Shown here: positions 25,329 to 33,661 of the stretch, in pieces
Layout: each line of letters starts with the position of its first letter
Numbering within the stretch: position 1 is the first letter of the stretch
Source of the DNA: Thermoplasmata archaeon
GTDB lineage: Archaea > Thermoplasmatota > Thermoplasmata > Methanomassiliicoccales > Methanomethylophilaceae
Assembly: GCA_015063235.1 (NCBI GenBank)
Contig: SUSW01000010.1
Coordinates: forward strand, 1 to 50,167
DNA length: 50,167 nucleotides
Direction of reading: 5' to 3'
Notes under the pieces: model-generated
Seen by the model: the letters and a program-made list of their open reading frames with translations, nothing else
What the model was told of the DNA's origin: nothing
Database searches by the model: none
Position numbers and translations under genes: made by a program

Positions 25329-26162
25329 ATGATGAAACTGAACAATGGAATGGAATGTCCTGAGATCGGGATCGGAACATATATGCTCTCCCCGGAAGAA
25401 GCTGAGAATAGTGTCAGAGAGGCGCTGAGAATGGGATACCGCATGGTTGACACGGCCAATGCGTATGTCAACGAGAGGGCGTGCGGACGCGGGATTAAAT
25501 CAAGCGGAGTGGATAGGAAGGAGATCTTCGTATCTACCAAGCTGTGGCCTAGCGAGTATACCAACCCTAACGCCGTGGACGAGACTCTTGAACGTCTCGG
25601 CCTGGATTATGTTGACTTGCTTTACATCCATCAGCCCGCCGGGGATTGGTTGGTGGGATACAGACAGCTGGAGAAGGCATATAAGGAAGGCAAGGCGAAA
25701 GCGATCGGCATCTCCAACTTCGAGGGAAAGTACATAGAGTCACTGAAGGACAAGTGGGAGATTGTACCCCAATTTATTCAGGTGGAAGCACACCCTTACT
25801 TTACTCAGAAAGATCTCCGTAACCAGCTCGATAGATACGGGATCAAGATCATGAGCTGGTATCCTCTAGGTCACGGTGACAGCAGGTTGATGTCCGAACC
25901 CGTGTTCAGGGATTTGGGAAAGAAATACGGCAAGACTCCCGCACAAGTAATCCTCAGATGGCACGTTCAGATGGGGTTTGCAGTTATCCCCGGGAGCAAG
26001 AACGTTGATCACATAAAGGATAACTTTGACATCTTGGACTTCAACCTGACCGATTCCGAGATGGAAGAAATCGCGAAGCTGGACCGCGGCGAGAGGTATT
26101 ACCACCGTACCGATGACCAACTGGTGCAGTTTGCAGCTTGGCATCCTCAGTACGAACAGTAA
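25329..26162 (+). CDS. Aldo/keto reductase
   Basis: 277 residues from ATG 25329 (25332 is the next ATG). TIM-barrel reductase with the family residues in place: DTANAYVNE (catalytic Asp and Tyr), STKLW (Lys), LYIHQP (His), and the NADPH-binding end VIPGSKNVDHIKDN. It reduces aldehydes and ketones with NADPH. The length fits the 2,5-diketo-gluconate reductase/YeaE group. Third gene of the flavodoxin operon; a 10-bp hairpin follows its stop. Confidence 0.95.
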   Translation: MMKLNNGMECPEIGIGTYMLSPEEAENSVREALRMGYRMVDTANAYVNERACGRGIKSSGVDRKEIFVSTKLWPSEYTNPNAVDETLERLGLDYVDLLYIHQPAGDWLVGYRQLEKAYKEGKAKAIGISNFEGKYIESLKDKWEIVPQFIQVEAHPYFTQKDLRNQLDRYGIKIMSWYPLGHGDSRLMSEPVFRDLGKKYGKTPAQVILRWHVQMGFAVIPGSKNVDHIKDNFDILDFNLTDSEMEEIAKLDRGERYYHRTDDQLVQFAAWHPQYEQ

Positions 26163-26165
26163 ACA

Positions 26166-26190
26166 TACCGGCAGGAGACTCCTGCCGGTA
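26166..26190 (+). terminator. Strong hairpin after the LysR-controlled operon
   Basis: TACCGGCAGG (26166-26175), AGACT, CCTGCCGGTA (26181-26190): 10 perfect pairs, followed by CTCTAAATC and then a T-rich stretch (26205-26212). This ends the flavodoxin/acetyltransferase/AKR transcript. Confidence 0.75.
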
Positions 26191-26366
26191 CTCTAAATCA
26201 ACTATGTTTTTTAATTGATTCACAGCTTCCGTCTCGCAGCTTTGAACACATTGAATATGATTGATGAAAACTTTTTTTTTTTCGGTTCTATACTACTTTT
26301 AATACAGAACTAAAGCGTCATGTAACACATTTGAAATGCACCTCACATTTTTATCAGGAGTATCGA

Positions 26367-26381
26367 ATGACCCTGCCATGA
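26367..26381 (+). CDS. Four-residue upstream open reading frame (MTLP) overlapping the deaminase start
   Basis: ATG at 26367 opens a frame of four codons (M-T-L-P) that ends in TGA at 26379-26381. This TGA overlaps the deaminase ATG (26378-26380) as ATGA. CAGGAG (26355-26360), a Shine-Dalgarno, is placed six nt before 26367 but 17 nt before 26378, so ribosomes would be expected to start at the small frame and re-initiate at the deaminase. This arrangement is read directly from sequence. Whether it regulates is unknown. Confidence 0.4.
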   Translation: MTLP

Positions 26382-27667
26382 TAACCGCAATCCGCAACGC
26401 ATGGATCGTCACGCAGGATGCAAAGAGAAGCATCATCCGCGGCGATGTCGTCATCGACGGGGAGAAGATCGTCTCCGTCGGTCCCCAGTACAACGGTACC
26501 GCAGACAGGGAGATAGATGCAACGGGCGACATAGTCATGCCTGGAATGATCAACACCCACACGCATGTCGCCATGTCGGTCATGAAAGGTGTCGTCGACG
26601 ACGTCACGTTCCCGGATTTCCTCGACAAGGTATTCAAGATCGATTCCGACAGGACCGATCACGATCTGGATATCGGAACGAAGATCGGATGCATGGAGAT
26701 GATGCGCGGAGGCACGACCACATTCATGGATCTGTACTATTCCGAGGATGTCATCGCCAAGGCGACACAGGAAGCGGGGATCAGAGGAGTCCTCTGTTGG
26801 TGCTGTCTCGATGAAGATAAAACTACACAGAAAGGAAACCCGGTGCAGAACTGCAAGAACTTCTATTCCAAGTTCAAGGGCGAGAGGAAGATCGTCCCCG
26901 GAGTCGGATTGCAGGGGGTTTACGTATGCAACGAGGAGACATGCGTCAGCGCGGCGCAGTTCGCGGAGGAGGTCGACGCTCCGTTGAACTTCCACCTCTC
27001 TGAGACGAGAGGGGAGGTCGCCGATCACAAGAAGATGACGGGCATGAGGCCCGCGGAGTGGCTGAATGAGATCGGCGCCCTCAACTCTCACATGGTCGCA
27101 GCACACTCTGCATGGCTGACCAAGAGAGAGGTCATGCTGATGGGAAAGGCAGGGATGTCCATATCGTCGTGCCCAGTATCCAACATGAAGCTCGCCACAG
27201 GCGGAGTGGCCCCGATACCCGAGATGCTCGAGGCAGGGGTCAACGTATCGTTCGGAACCGACGGTAACACAACCAACAATTCCCTGGACATGTTCGCAGA
27301 GATGAAGACGCTGGGGCTTCTCCAGAAATCTGCCAGATGGGACCCCGTCGTATGCAACGCCCAGCAGCTTCTTGACTTCGCGACCGTCAACGGTGCCAAA
27401 GCGGTCGGAATGCAGGATATGATCGGATCGATTGAAGCCGGGAAGTATGCGGACATCGTCATCCTTGACGGAAAGGCACCCAACCTCAGACCGCTCCTTC
27501 CGGATAACATGATCGCGAACATCGTATATTCGGCGAACAGCCTTAACGTCAAGACCGTGTTCTGCCAGGGCGACCTGGTAGTGGACAACGGCAGCATCAC
27601 GACTCTGGACAAGGACAGGATCCTCGATGAGTCGGAAGATATCTGGAAGACGCTCTGTTTAAGATGA
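26378..27667 (+). CDS. Amidohydrolase: SAH / MTA / 5'-deoxyadenosine deaminase
   Basis: 429 residues from MITAIRNAWIV. Metal-binding NTHTH follows the N-terminal beta domain, then HLSETRGE, HSAWL, SCPVSNMKLA and GTDGNTTNNSLD, the set that defines the MtaD/SsnA deaminase group. In methanogens the homologue (DadD) deaminates 5'-deoxyadenosine, S-adenosylhomocysteine and methylthioadenosine, recycling products of SAM chemistry. The N-terminus was set at 26378; the frame is open to 26336 but that part is not homologous. A very T-rich stretch (26265-26282) precedes the promoter region. See the adjacent four-codon frame for an unusual initiation arrangement. Confidence 0.93.
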   Translation: MITAIRNAWIVTQDAKRSIIRGDVVIDGEKIVSVGPQYNGTADREIDATGDIVMPGMINTHTHVAMSVMKGVVDDVTFPDFLDKVFKIDSDRTDHDLDIGTKIGCMEMMRGGTTTFMDLYYSEDVIAKATQEAGIRGVLCWCCLDEDKTTQKGNPVQNCKNFYSKFKGERKIVPGVGLQGVYVCNEETCVSAAQFAEEVDAPLNFHLSETRGEVADHKKMTGMRPAEWLNEIGALNSHMVAAHSAWLTKREVMLMGKAGMSISSCPVSNMKLATGGVAPIPEMLEAGVNVSFGTDGNTTNNSLDMFAEMKTLGLLQKSARWDPVVCNAQQLLDFATVNGAKAVGMQDMIGSIEAGKYADIVILDGKAPNLRPLLPDNMIANIVYSANSLNVKTVFCQGDLVVDNGSITTLDKDRILDESEDIWKTLCLR

Positions 27668-27675
27668 ACTCTTTA

Positions 27676-27691
27676 CCGGGCCTATGCCCGG
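27676..27691. terminator. Hairpin between convergent deaminase and antiporter genes
   Basis: CCGGGC-CTAT-GCCCGG (27676-27691), a perfect 6-bp stem, lies between the deaminase stop (27667) and the convergent antiporter stop (27693). T-rich sequence follows on the plus strand (CATTCTTTATT), so it may serve both. Confidence 0.6.
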
Positions 27692-27692
27692 A

Positions 27693-29546
27693 TCATTCTT
27701 TATTGCCGAGATCTTTAGTGTTGATCGATACGGATGTGCCGGAGTCATTGGATTTCATCTTCTCCTCTACCTTCTGTGACAATATCGTCTTGAATTCATC
27801 CAGAGTCACATCGTAAGGCTCATCGGAGTAATCTGTGACCACTTCCTCCTCTTTTTGCCTGACGGATCTAGTATTATAGGCTAACAGGATCACCAGGCCG
27901 ATGCCCAGGACCAGGAAGTGTTCCATGAGTCCTAGGTCGTTGGGTATGATGAACAGGATAAGGACGGCGAATATCAGCGACAGTATGGATGCGTCCGCAA
28001 GGACCACGCTCTTGATCAGCAGGGAGCTGTAGTCTGTCTTCTTCAGGCTGTTCGCCTTCTTGGTTATGGCGCTGATGATCTTCAGGTTGGAGACCAGTTT
28101 GTAGATTGGGATGTACAGAGCGAACAGGTTTACCAGCAGGATCAGGAAGCTCCATACGGTGTCGGAGCCTCCGAAGTATGTGGTACCCCACTCCCTGATT
28201 ATGGGTGTGACTAGTATGAATACGATCTCGACGAACACAACGACCAGGAGAAGCATGTATGATATGGTCATCGATGACGAGATCTCCTTTTTGGTCTTCT
28301 TCGAAGTGGCGGCGATGTTCTCGTAGAATGTCCTCTTGGTAGCGTTCATCTTCTTCAGAATGCCGACTATCGGATCAGGACACGTCCGTGCAGCCCAGTC
28401 CCAAGCCGGAACGGCATTCTTCGATATGAAGGGCAGGCAGATCATAGATAGCAGTGCAGAACCCACGATGGCAGTGTAGATGCCTTCCGAGAACACATTG
28501 TAGTTGAGTGCCTGTTTGGCTATGATGAATGCGAATTCTCCCATGGCAAGGAAGCTGACCGCCTGTGCGATACTGGGGCGGGGCTCTTCTCCTCCGATCC
28601 AATAACCGAAGAATACGGCCATGGTCTTTAGCACGATGAACATGACTAGGAATATAAGGGTCAGGACGATGTTATCCATCAGGGTGCCTAGAGCTATCTC
28701 CATTCCGACAGATATGAAGAACATGGCCATGAAGATGTTCTTCATAGGCTCTATCTCATGGAGGATATCCTTACTCTTCCTGCTGGAGGCCATCATCATT
28801 CCCATGAGGAACGCACCGATAGCTACGGACAGTCCGGCGAAACTCGCCAGCAGGGCCATGCCGAATGCAAGTCCCACTGCCGTTATGGTGAGGATCTCAG
28901 GAGATACGTTATCGGATACCCAGTTGATGATACGGGGCATCAGCCTCAGTCCGGCGAATATGCTCACTATCATGAAGAACATGATGCTGAAGACCAAGGC
29001 GGCCAGACCTCCGGCGTCCAGTTCGGATCCCGCCATAAGGGGTGTCAGCATGGACAGGATGACCACCTGGGAGATGTCCTCCATAATAATCACCAGGATC
29101 AGAGTTTCGATCTGGTCTTTGGGAAGACGGTTCTGCATGTTGAGGACACCCAGTACAACGGCAGTGCTGGAACCGGCGATGACCCCGCCCAGACATATGC
29201 TCTGTATGGGATCCAGGCCCAGTAATGATCCGACAATAGTACCTCCAAGGACCATGAACGGTATCTCTACCATCGCGACCTTCATCGCGAACATACCCTG
29301 CTTGCGCAGTTTCTTCAGGTTGATCTCCAGACCGATACAGAACATCAGAAGGATCAAACCCATATTGGACAGCATTTCTACGACTGTTTCCGAGGATTCG
29401 GATACTTCGATGGAGTTGGCAATGACGATACCTGCTATCAGGTAACCGATGAGCGGCGGAAGTTTGACTTTGTTGAAGATGATAGAGCAAACTGCAGCTA
29501 CCAGTAAGAACATGGCTATACTGGTCAGTAGTGCTATCTCATCCAT
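27693..29546 (-). CDS. CPA2-family cation:proton antiporter with extra C-terminal membrane domain (copy 2)
   Basis: 617 residues from MDEIALLTSI. Same architecture as the protein at 17458-19227: exchanger core with LIGYLIAGIVIAN, LGLILLMFCIGLEI, AGSSTAVVLGVL, EDISQVVILSMLTP and MFFISVGMEI, then no TrkA-N domain but about four extra helices and a charged tail. The two copies are plainly paralogous along their length; the charged tails differ. The frame is open to 30146, but the extension is not homologous and TATA-like TTTTAATATCC (about 29569-29579) fits a leaderless start at 29546. Function is K+ or Na+/H+ exchange; the ion is unknown. Confidence 0.93.
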   Translation of the reverse strand: MDEIALLTSIAMFLLVAAVCSIIFNKVKLPPLIGYLIAGIVIANSIEVSESSETVVEMLSNMGLILLMFCIGLEINLKKLRKQGMFAMKVAMVEIPFMVLGGTIVGSLLGLDPIQSICLGGVIAGSSTAVVLGVLNMQNRLPKDQIETLILVIIMEDISQVVILSMLTPLMAGSELDAGGLAALVFSIMFFMIVSIFAGLRLMPRIINWVSDNVSPEILTITAVGLAFGMALLASFAGLSVAIGAFLMGMMMASSRKSKDILHEIEPMKNIFMAMFFISVGMEIALGTLMDNIVLTLIFLVMFIVLKTMAVFFGYWIGGEEPRPSIAQAVSFLAMGEFAFIIAKQALNYNVFSEGIYTAIVGSALLSMICLPFISKNAVPAWDWAARTCPDPIVGILKKMNATKRTFYENIAATSKKTKKEISSSMTISYMLLLVVVFVEIVFILVTPIIREWGTTYFGGSDTVWSFLILLVNLFALYIPIYKLVSNLKIISAITKKANSLKKTDYSSLLIKSVVLADASILSLIFAVLILFIIPNDLGLMEHFLVLGIGLVILLAYNTRSVRQKEEEVVTDYSDEPYDVTLDEFKTILSQKVEEKMKSNDSGTSVSINTKDLGNKE

Positions 29547-29699
29547 CGCGCATCCCCGTGTACGCGAGGATATTAAAAGATTTAAAGGATGACAGGGCAA
29601 GACGGATTTACTTACCATTTTAGACGCTGATAAAGCATATTGTAATTGTCGAAGGACTATTCTGAAAGGTATATCAACACCAGAGCTGTTAATCATACG

Positions 29700-30545
29700 A
29701 TGAGGGCAGTATCGTACATCTCTGTGTTTCTGGTGAAATATTTGTTCAACACCAGATACAGACTTGCTGCTTTCACGAGGCGCTCCAATACATTCAACAA
29801 GATAGTTCGCAAGACGATGTTCGACGGCGATGACATGATTGTCATACCTAAGGACAATGTGGTCAAACGTACAGTGTCCGTTGATATCAGCGTGGATGAT
29901 GCTGGGGAAACCACCGTTCTTCCCAGCGAAGTGGTTAAGAGGCTCATAGACAGGGCTGACGACATCTTCATCATGAATTTCTGCCTGTGCAGGAAATCCA
30001 ATGGGTGTGACGATTATCCGGTCGATCGTGGATGCGTCTTCCTGGGGAAAGGGGTACACAAGATACCGCCTAAGTACGGCCATATGGCGACCCGGGAAGA
30101 AGCTGTTGCATATATCGACGAATGTACCGATCTGGATCTTGTGCATATCATAGGCAGGAATAAGCTCGACAGCATATGGCTCCAGACCGGTGATAAGAAG
30201 GATCTGATGACCATTTGCAACTGTTGTCCGTGCTGCTGTCTTTGGAACATGACCCGCAACATATCGGCTGATATCGGAGGCCTCTTCAAGCGCATGGAAG
30301 GTGTGTCTGTAACGATGGATGCCGATAGGTGCATAGGATGCGGATCATGCAGCGAAATATGCTTTTGCAAGGCTGTGAAGATCGAGGAAGGGCATTTCTC
30401 GATAGATCAGTCGCTATGCAGAGGGTGCGGAAGATGTGTGGAATCATGTCCTGCGGAAGCGATAACGATAACCTATGACGAGTCCAAAATAGATGGGGCT
30501 GTCCAGAGGATAGGCGGCCTAGTAAGGTTGTCGGATAAAGTATGA
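29700..30545 (+). CDS. Iron-sulfur protein with CNCCPCCC motif and two 4Fe-4S ferredoxin clusters
   Basis: 281 residues. A soluble N-terminal domain ends in a FCLCRK segment and later CNCCPCCCLWN, a dense run of Cys typical of a group of anaerobe ferredoxin-like proteins. The C-terminus holds two standard 4Fe-4S motifs: CIGCGSCSEICFCKA and CRGCGRCVESCPA. It is a predicted electron carrier or redox enzyme subunit whose partner is not in the neighbourhood. I start at ATG 29700 because GGTATATCAAC (about 29668-29678) is a TATA element 27 nt upstream; a frame open to 29646 exists. Divergent from antiporter copy 2. Confidence 0.85.
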   Translation: MRAVSYISVFLVKYLFNTRYRLAAFTRRSNTFNKIVRKTMFDGDDMIVIPKDNVVKRTVSVDISVDDAGETTVLPSEVVKRLIDRADDIFIMNFCLCRKSNGCDDYPVDRGCVFLGKGVHKIPPKYGHMATREEAVAYIDECTDLDLVHIIGRNKLDSIWLQTGDKKDLMTICNCCPCCCLWNMTRNISADIGGLFKRMEGVSVTMDADRCIGCGSCSEICFCKAVKIEEGHFSIDQSLCRGCGRCVESCPAEAITITYDESKIDGAVQRIGGLVRLSDKV

Positions 30546-30561
30546 GCCGGGGATCCCCGGC
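30546..30561. terminator. Perfect 16-bp palindrome between convergent genes
   Basis: GCCGGGGATCCCCGGC is a perfect palindrome between the iron-sulfur protein stop (30545) and the flavodoxin stop (30570), likely to act as a hairpin terminator for both. Confidence 0.55.
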
Positions 30562-30569
30562 GATATGTT

Positions 30570-30962
30570 TCAGAACGATGCGATGAAGCTGTCGATCTGC
30601 GAAGGGTTCTCTTTCACAAGTTTCTTCGCCTTATTGAAGAAGGTGTGGTTGGATATACCGATGCTGGCAGCAAGCTTGTCGCATTGCTGCTGACCTTTGT
30701 CGTCGTTATACATGCAGCACACATAGAATGCGGTTTTCTTCTGTGAGATGACATCTTTGTTCTTGTTAACGAATTCGATAAGACCCTTGGGGATGTTCCC
30801 GGCCCAGACCCTGCCGCCGATGACAATGGTATCGAAGGATGAGAGGTCTACAGATGAGGCTGCAGAGACATCTACTGCCTTTCCTTCTGTCTTGGACGCA
30901 ATGTATTCCGCAACAGCTTTTGTATTGCCACCGCTTGAAGCGTATACGATTAATGTTGCCAT
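30570..30962 (-). CDS. Short flavodoxin
   Basis: 130 residues from MATLIVYASSGGNTKAVAE, the classical FMN phosphate loop pattern T/SxGxTxxVAE. FDTIVIGGRVWAGNIPKGL gives the second flavin loop, followed by a CCMYNDD segment. It is a one-electron carrier that often replaces ferredoxin when iron is scarce. Start: TATA-like TTTTATATAAG (about 30980-30990) lies some 25 nt before ATG 30962, so the longer frame to 31154 is not used. The intergenic region shared with the P1B ATPase holds three copies of the TAACACGA element. Confidence 0.92.
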   Translation of the reverse strand: MATLIVYASSGGNTKAVAEYIASKTEGKAVDVSAASSVDLSSFDTIVIGGRVWAGNIPKGLIEFVNKNKDVISQKKTAFYVCCMYNDDKGQQQCDKLAASIGISNHTFFNKAKKLVKENPSQIDSFIASF

Positions 30963-31276
30963 GATGTTGTTACTGGATGGTCTTATATAAAAACGGTTCT
31001 GTTCGAAAGTGACCATCTGGTATGCAGCATGTTGATGGATTGCTATTGATGCTGTAGCGATTTCAGTTCCAAAAATAACACGACCGACATAAGGATCAGA
31101 GATTATTATTACTGATGCGGAATCAGAGTAACACGAATTGGGCAATAGTAGCATAAAATCATAGTAAAATTGTTTTGTTATGCATATCGTGTTACAAAAA
31201 TAGATTTTTTATTCAGAGTCGGCTGATGATGCAGAATTCCTTTAATTCTTGGTCTTGATGAAACATATTCGGTAAA
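30963..31276. other. Intergenic control region with flavodoxin promoter and no gene
   Basis: 314 nt without a credible gene. It holds the flavodoxin TATA element (about 30980-30990), the three GTAACACGA-type half-sites listed separately, an inner inverted repeat GCATAA (31151-31156) / TTATGC (31178-31183), and T-rich promoter-like sequence (31206-31216 and 31239-31248) before the P1B ATPase at 31277. Confidence 0.55.
31075..31195. promoter_or_regulatory. Cluster of GTAACACGA half-sites
   Basis: ATAACACGA (31075-31083), GTAACACGA (31128-31136, extended to GTAACACGAAT) and the inverse TCGTGTTAC (31187-31195). The last two form a wide inverted repeat with an inner GCATAA/TTATGC pair. The element is the same as the palindrome arms at 20477-20503 and 11212-11220. 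It probably controls the divergent flavodoxin and P-type ATPase genes. Confidence 0.55.
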
Positions 31277-33160
31277 ATGACTGCTGTTTCCGACTTCATA
31301 AAGGATGAAGTGAAACGTTCCGTGTTACTTCTCCTGATATCAGGTGTTTCCTTGGTAGTATCTTTCTTCTGGGGAAAAGAGATGCCCGTGGACCCTGCTT
31401 TTGTTGCTATTGTACTGTGCGGTATACCGATACTGTGGGATGCCACTACGGGATTGTTGCTTAGGCACGATATAAAGGCAGACGTACTGGTGGCAATAGC
31501 TATCATTGCAGCTTTGATTCTGAACGAATGGTTCGCAGCAGGAGAGGTCGCACTCATCATGGAGATAGGCGGTTTCCTAGAGGATTTCTCAGCCGCCAAG
31601 GCAAACAAAGGTATCGAAGCTCTGCAGAAGATGTCGCCCAAGGTCGGACGGATAGTAGACGGGGAAGATGTCAGGGAGGTTCCAGTGGAACAGATCGGGG
31701 TCGGTCAGACGGTAAGAGTTCTGCCGGGAGAATCAATCCCTGTGGATGGCAGGGTGGTTTCCGGAGAGACCTCTGTGGACCAGTCTGTGATCACAGGGGA
31801 GTCCATGCCTGTCGATAAGAGGGCAGGGGATCAGGTATTCAGCGGCACAATCAATCAGATGGGTGCATTCGATATGGTGGTGGAGAAGGACTCGGAGAAT
31901 TCTTCATTCCAGAGACTGGTAGGGATGGTTTCGTCTGTGGATGCTGAAAAGACCCGTATGGTCAGGGTAGCTGACAAATGGGCTACTTGGCTTGTGGCGA
32001 TTGTCATGGTTCTGGCTCTTTCTACATACCTGCTGACCAAAGACATCTACCGTGCTGTAACGGTGTGCATAGTGTTCTGCCCCTGCGCTTTCATCCTAGC
32101 GACACCCACAGCGGTGGTATCCGCAATTGGGAACCTCGCAAGGCGTGGAATCCTAGTGAAAGACGGCGATTCTCTGGAGAGGATGTCTCAGGTGGACACC
32201 GTGGCGTTCGATAAGACCGGAACTATCACGGAAGGAAGGCCGAAGGTGATGGAGATCCATCCTGACAGCAGGGATTTCATCACCATGGTCGCTTCAGCGG
32301 AATCCTCATCTGAGCATCCGTTAGCAAAGGCGTTTATGGAGTATTCCAGGTCCAAGGATATCGTTTATTCCTCCCCTGAGGCATTTAGGATGACCGTTGG
32401 CCGCGGTATAGAGACTAATGTATCAGGAAAAAGTGTGATGATAGGGAGCGCTGGAATGCTGAAGGAAGCAAACGTATCCGTGCCAGATGATGTGTCTGAA
32501 CGTTCGCAGTATCTTTATTCAGAGGGTTGTACGGTAGTGTTCGCAACAGTGAACGGTGTTTATTCCGGATATATCGTGTTCTCGGATTCCATCCGCGGAT
32601 CATCCGAGAGTATGGTAACAGAGCTCAGAGACATGGGTGTGGGAACGATGCTCTTGACAGGAGACAACGCCCGTGCGGCAGTCCATATCGCATCTCAGGC
32701 AGGAATAACGGATGTCAGGGCAGAATGTACTCCTGAGACTAAGATGTCTTTCATAGCAGATTTCCAGGAAAACGGCCGTAAAGTATGCATGATCGGAGAC
32801 GGAGTGAACGATGCTCCGGCTCTGAAGAAGGCATGGGTCGGCATCGCCATGGGAGGGACAGGCAGTGATATCGCTGCCGATGCAGCTGACATGGTCCTGG
32901 TCAAGGACGGTATAGACATGCTGCCTCATACGATGAGACTGTCCAAGAAGATGATGTCTAAGGTCCGTTTTAACATCGTGTTCTCGATGAGCTGGAACTT
33001 TATCGCGGTTGCTCTGTCGATGGCGGCAGTGCTGACTCCGGTTACGGGCGCTTTAGTCCACAACGTGGGTTCTGTAGCAGTGGTTGTCAATTCAGCCCTT
33101 CTGCTTATGTATGGGAAGAAGATGAAAAATACTGAGAGTCGGAAAGACTCACAGAACTAA
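31277..33160 (+). CDS. P1B-type metal-transporting ATPase without HMA domain (second copy)
   Basis: 627 residues. TGES loop, membrane CPC in [14 protein letters not shown] (about residue 268), DKTGTIT (about 311), SSEHP, and GDGVNDAP (about 508). The residues after CPC (ILATPTAV) differ from the ZntA/CadA pattern and are closer to less-characterised P1B groups, so the metal (Fe, Mn, Co, Cu or Zn) is left open. There is no N-terminal HMA domain and no HMA gene nearby. It is divergent from the flavodoxin, with shared GTAACACGA elements between. A hairpin follows the stop. Confidence 0.93.
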   Translation: MTAVSDFIKDEVKRSVLLLLISGVSLVVSFFWGKEMPVDPAFVAIVLCGIPILWDATTGLLLRHDIKADVLVAIAIIAALILNEWFAAGEVALIMEIGGFLEDFSAAKANKGIEALQKMSPKVGRIVDGEDVREVPVEQIGVGQTVRVLPGESIPVDGRVVSGETSVDQSVITGESMPVDKRAGDQVFSGTINQMGAFDMVVEKDSENSSFQRLVGMVSSVDAEKTRMVRVADKWATWLVAIVMVLALSTYLLTKDIYRAVTVCIVFCPCAFILATPTAVVSAIGNLARRGILVKDGDSLERMSQVDTVAFDKTGTITEGRPKVMEIHPDSRDFITMVASAESSSEHPLAKAFMEYSRSKDIVYSSPEAFRMTVGRGIETNVSGKSVMIGSAGMLKEANVSVPDDVSERSQYLYSEGCTVVFATVNGVYSGYIVFSDSIRGSSESMVTELRDMGVGTMLLTGDNARAAVHIASQAGITDVRAECTPETKMSFIADFQENGRKVCMIGDGVNDAPALKKAWVGIAMGGTGSDIAADAADMVLVKDGIDMLPHTMRLSKKMMSKVRFNIVFSMSWNFIAVALSMAAVLTPVTGALVHNVGSVAVVVNSALLLMYGKKMKNTESRKDSQN

Positions 33161-33166
33161 GCATTC

Positions 33167-33191
33167 CGGTACCGGAGTCTACCCGGTACCG
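33167..33191 (+). terminator. Hairpin after the second P1B ATPase
   Basis: CGGTACCGG (33167-33175), seven-nt loop, CCGGTACCG (33183-33191): nine perfect pairs, between the ATPase stop (33160) and the convergent coiled-coil gene (33216). Confidence 0.7.
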
Positions 33192-33215
33192 ATTGCAAAT
33201 GATTTGGGAAATAGC

Positions 33216-33581
33216 TCAGTATCTGCCGTCGCCTTCGTCGATCGCCTTGTTTTTGGCGTCTTTCTCGGCTCTGATGTTGTCCCTCTTCTCTTTCTCTTTG
33301 GCCTTGAGATCTTCGATCTTTGCCTGAAGTTCGTCGATTATCTTCTTGGCTTCATCGATTTTTACGATGTCCTCATCCATCTTGGTCTTATGATCCTTGC
33401 TCTTTTCCTTGGAGTTGTTGTAATACTCCACTCCTATCTCGGTATAGAGATTATCAATAATCTTTTTCTCTTCCCTGATTTTGGATTCGAGCTTCTCGAC
33501 CTCAATGGTCTCGTCAAGCTTGCTGCTCGATGTGTCGATTGCTGCATTTACACTGTTTATGGCCTTGTCGAGGAATCCCAT
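33216..33581 (-). CDS. Small coiled-coil protein
   Basis: 121 residues, almost all charged, with heptad-like Leu/Ile spacing from about residue 25 to 110 (KLESKIREEKKIIDNLY, then KIIDELQAKIEDLKAK). There are no Cys, no membrane segment and no enzymatic motif. The N-terminal MGFLDKAINSVNAAID resembles the short amphipathic start of archaeal membrane-bound coiled-coil proteins. It is probably structural or a scaffold; function unknown. A TATA-like ATATTTATTATC near 33610-33620 supports the start. Convergent with the P1B ATPase. Confidence 0.75.
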   Translation of the reverse strand: MGFLDKAINSVNAAIDTSSSKLDETIEVEKLESKIREEKKIIDNLYTEIGVEYYNNSKEKSKDHKTKMDEDIVKIDEAKKIIDELQAKIEDLKAKEKEKRDNIRAEKDAKNKAIDEGDGRY

Positions 33582-33661
33582 TTTACCACAGAGGCTGGAA
33601 TCAGCTATCTCGATAATAAATATGACCTGATTTGCTCAGAATAATCGTAGAAATGAAGAAG

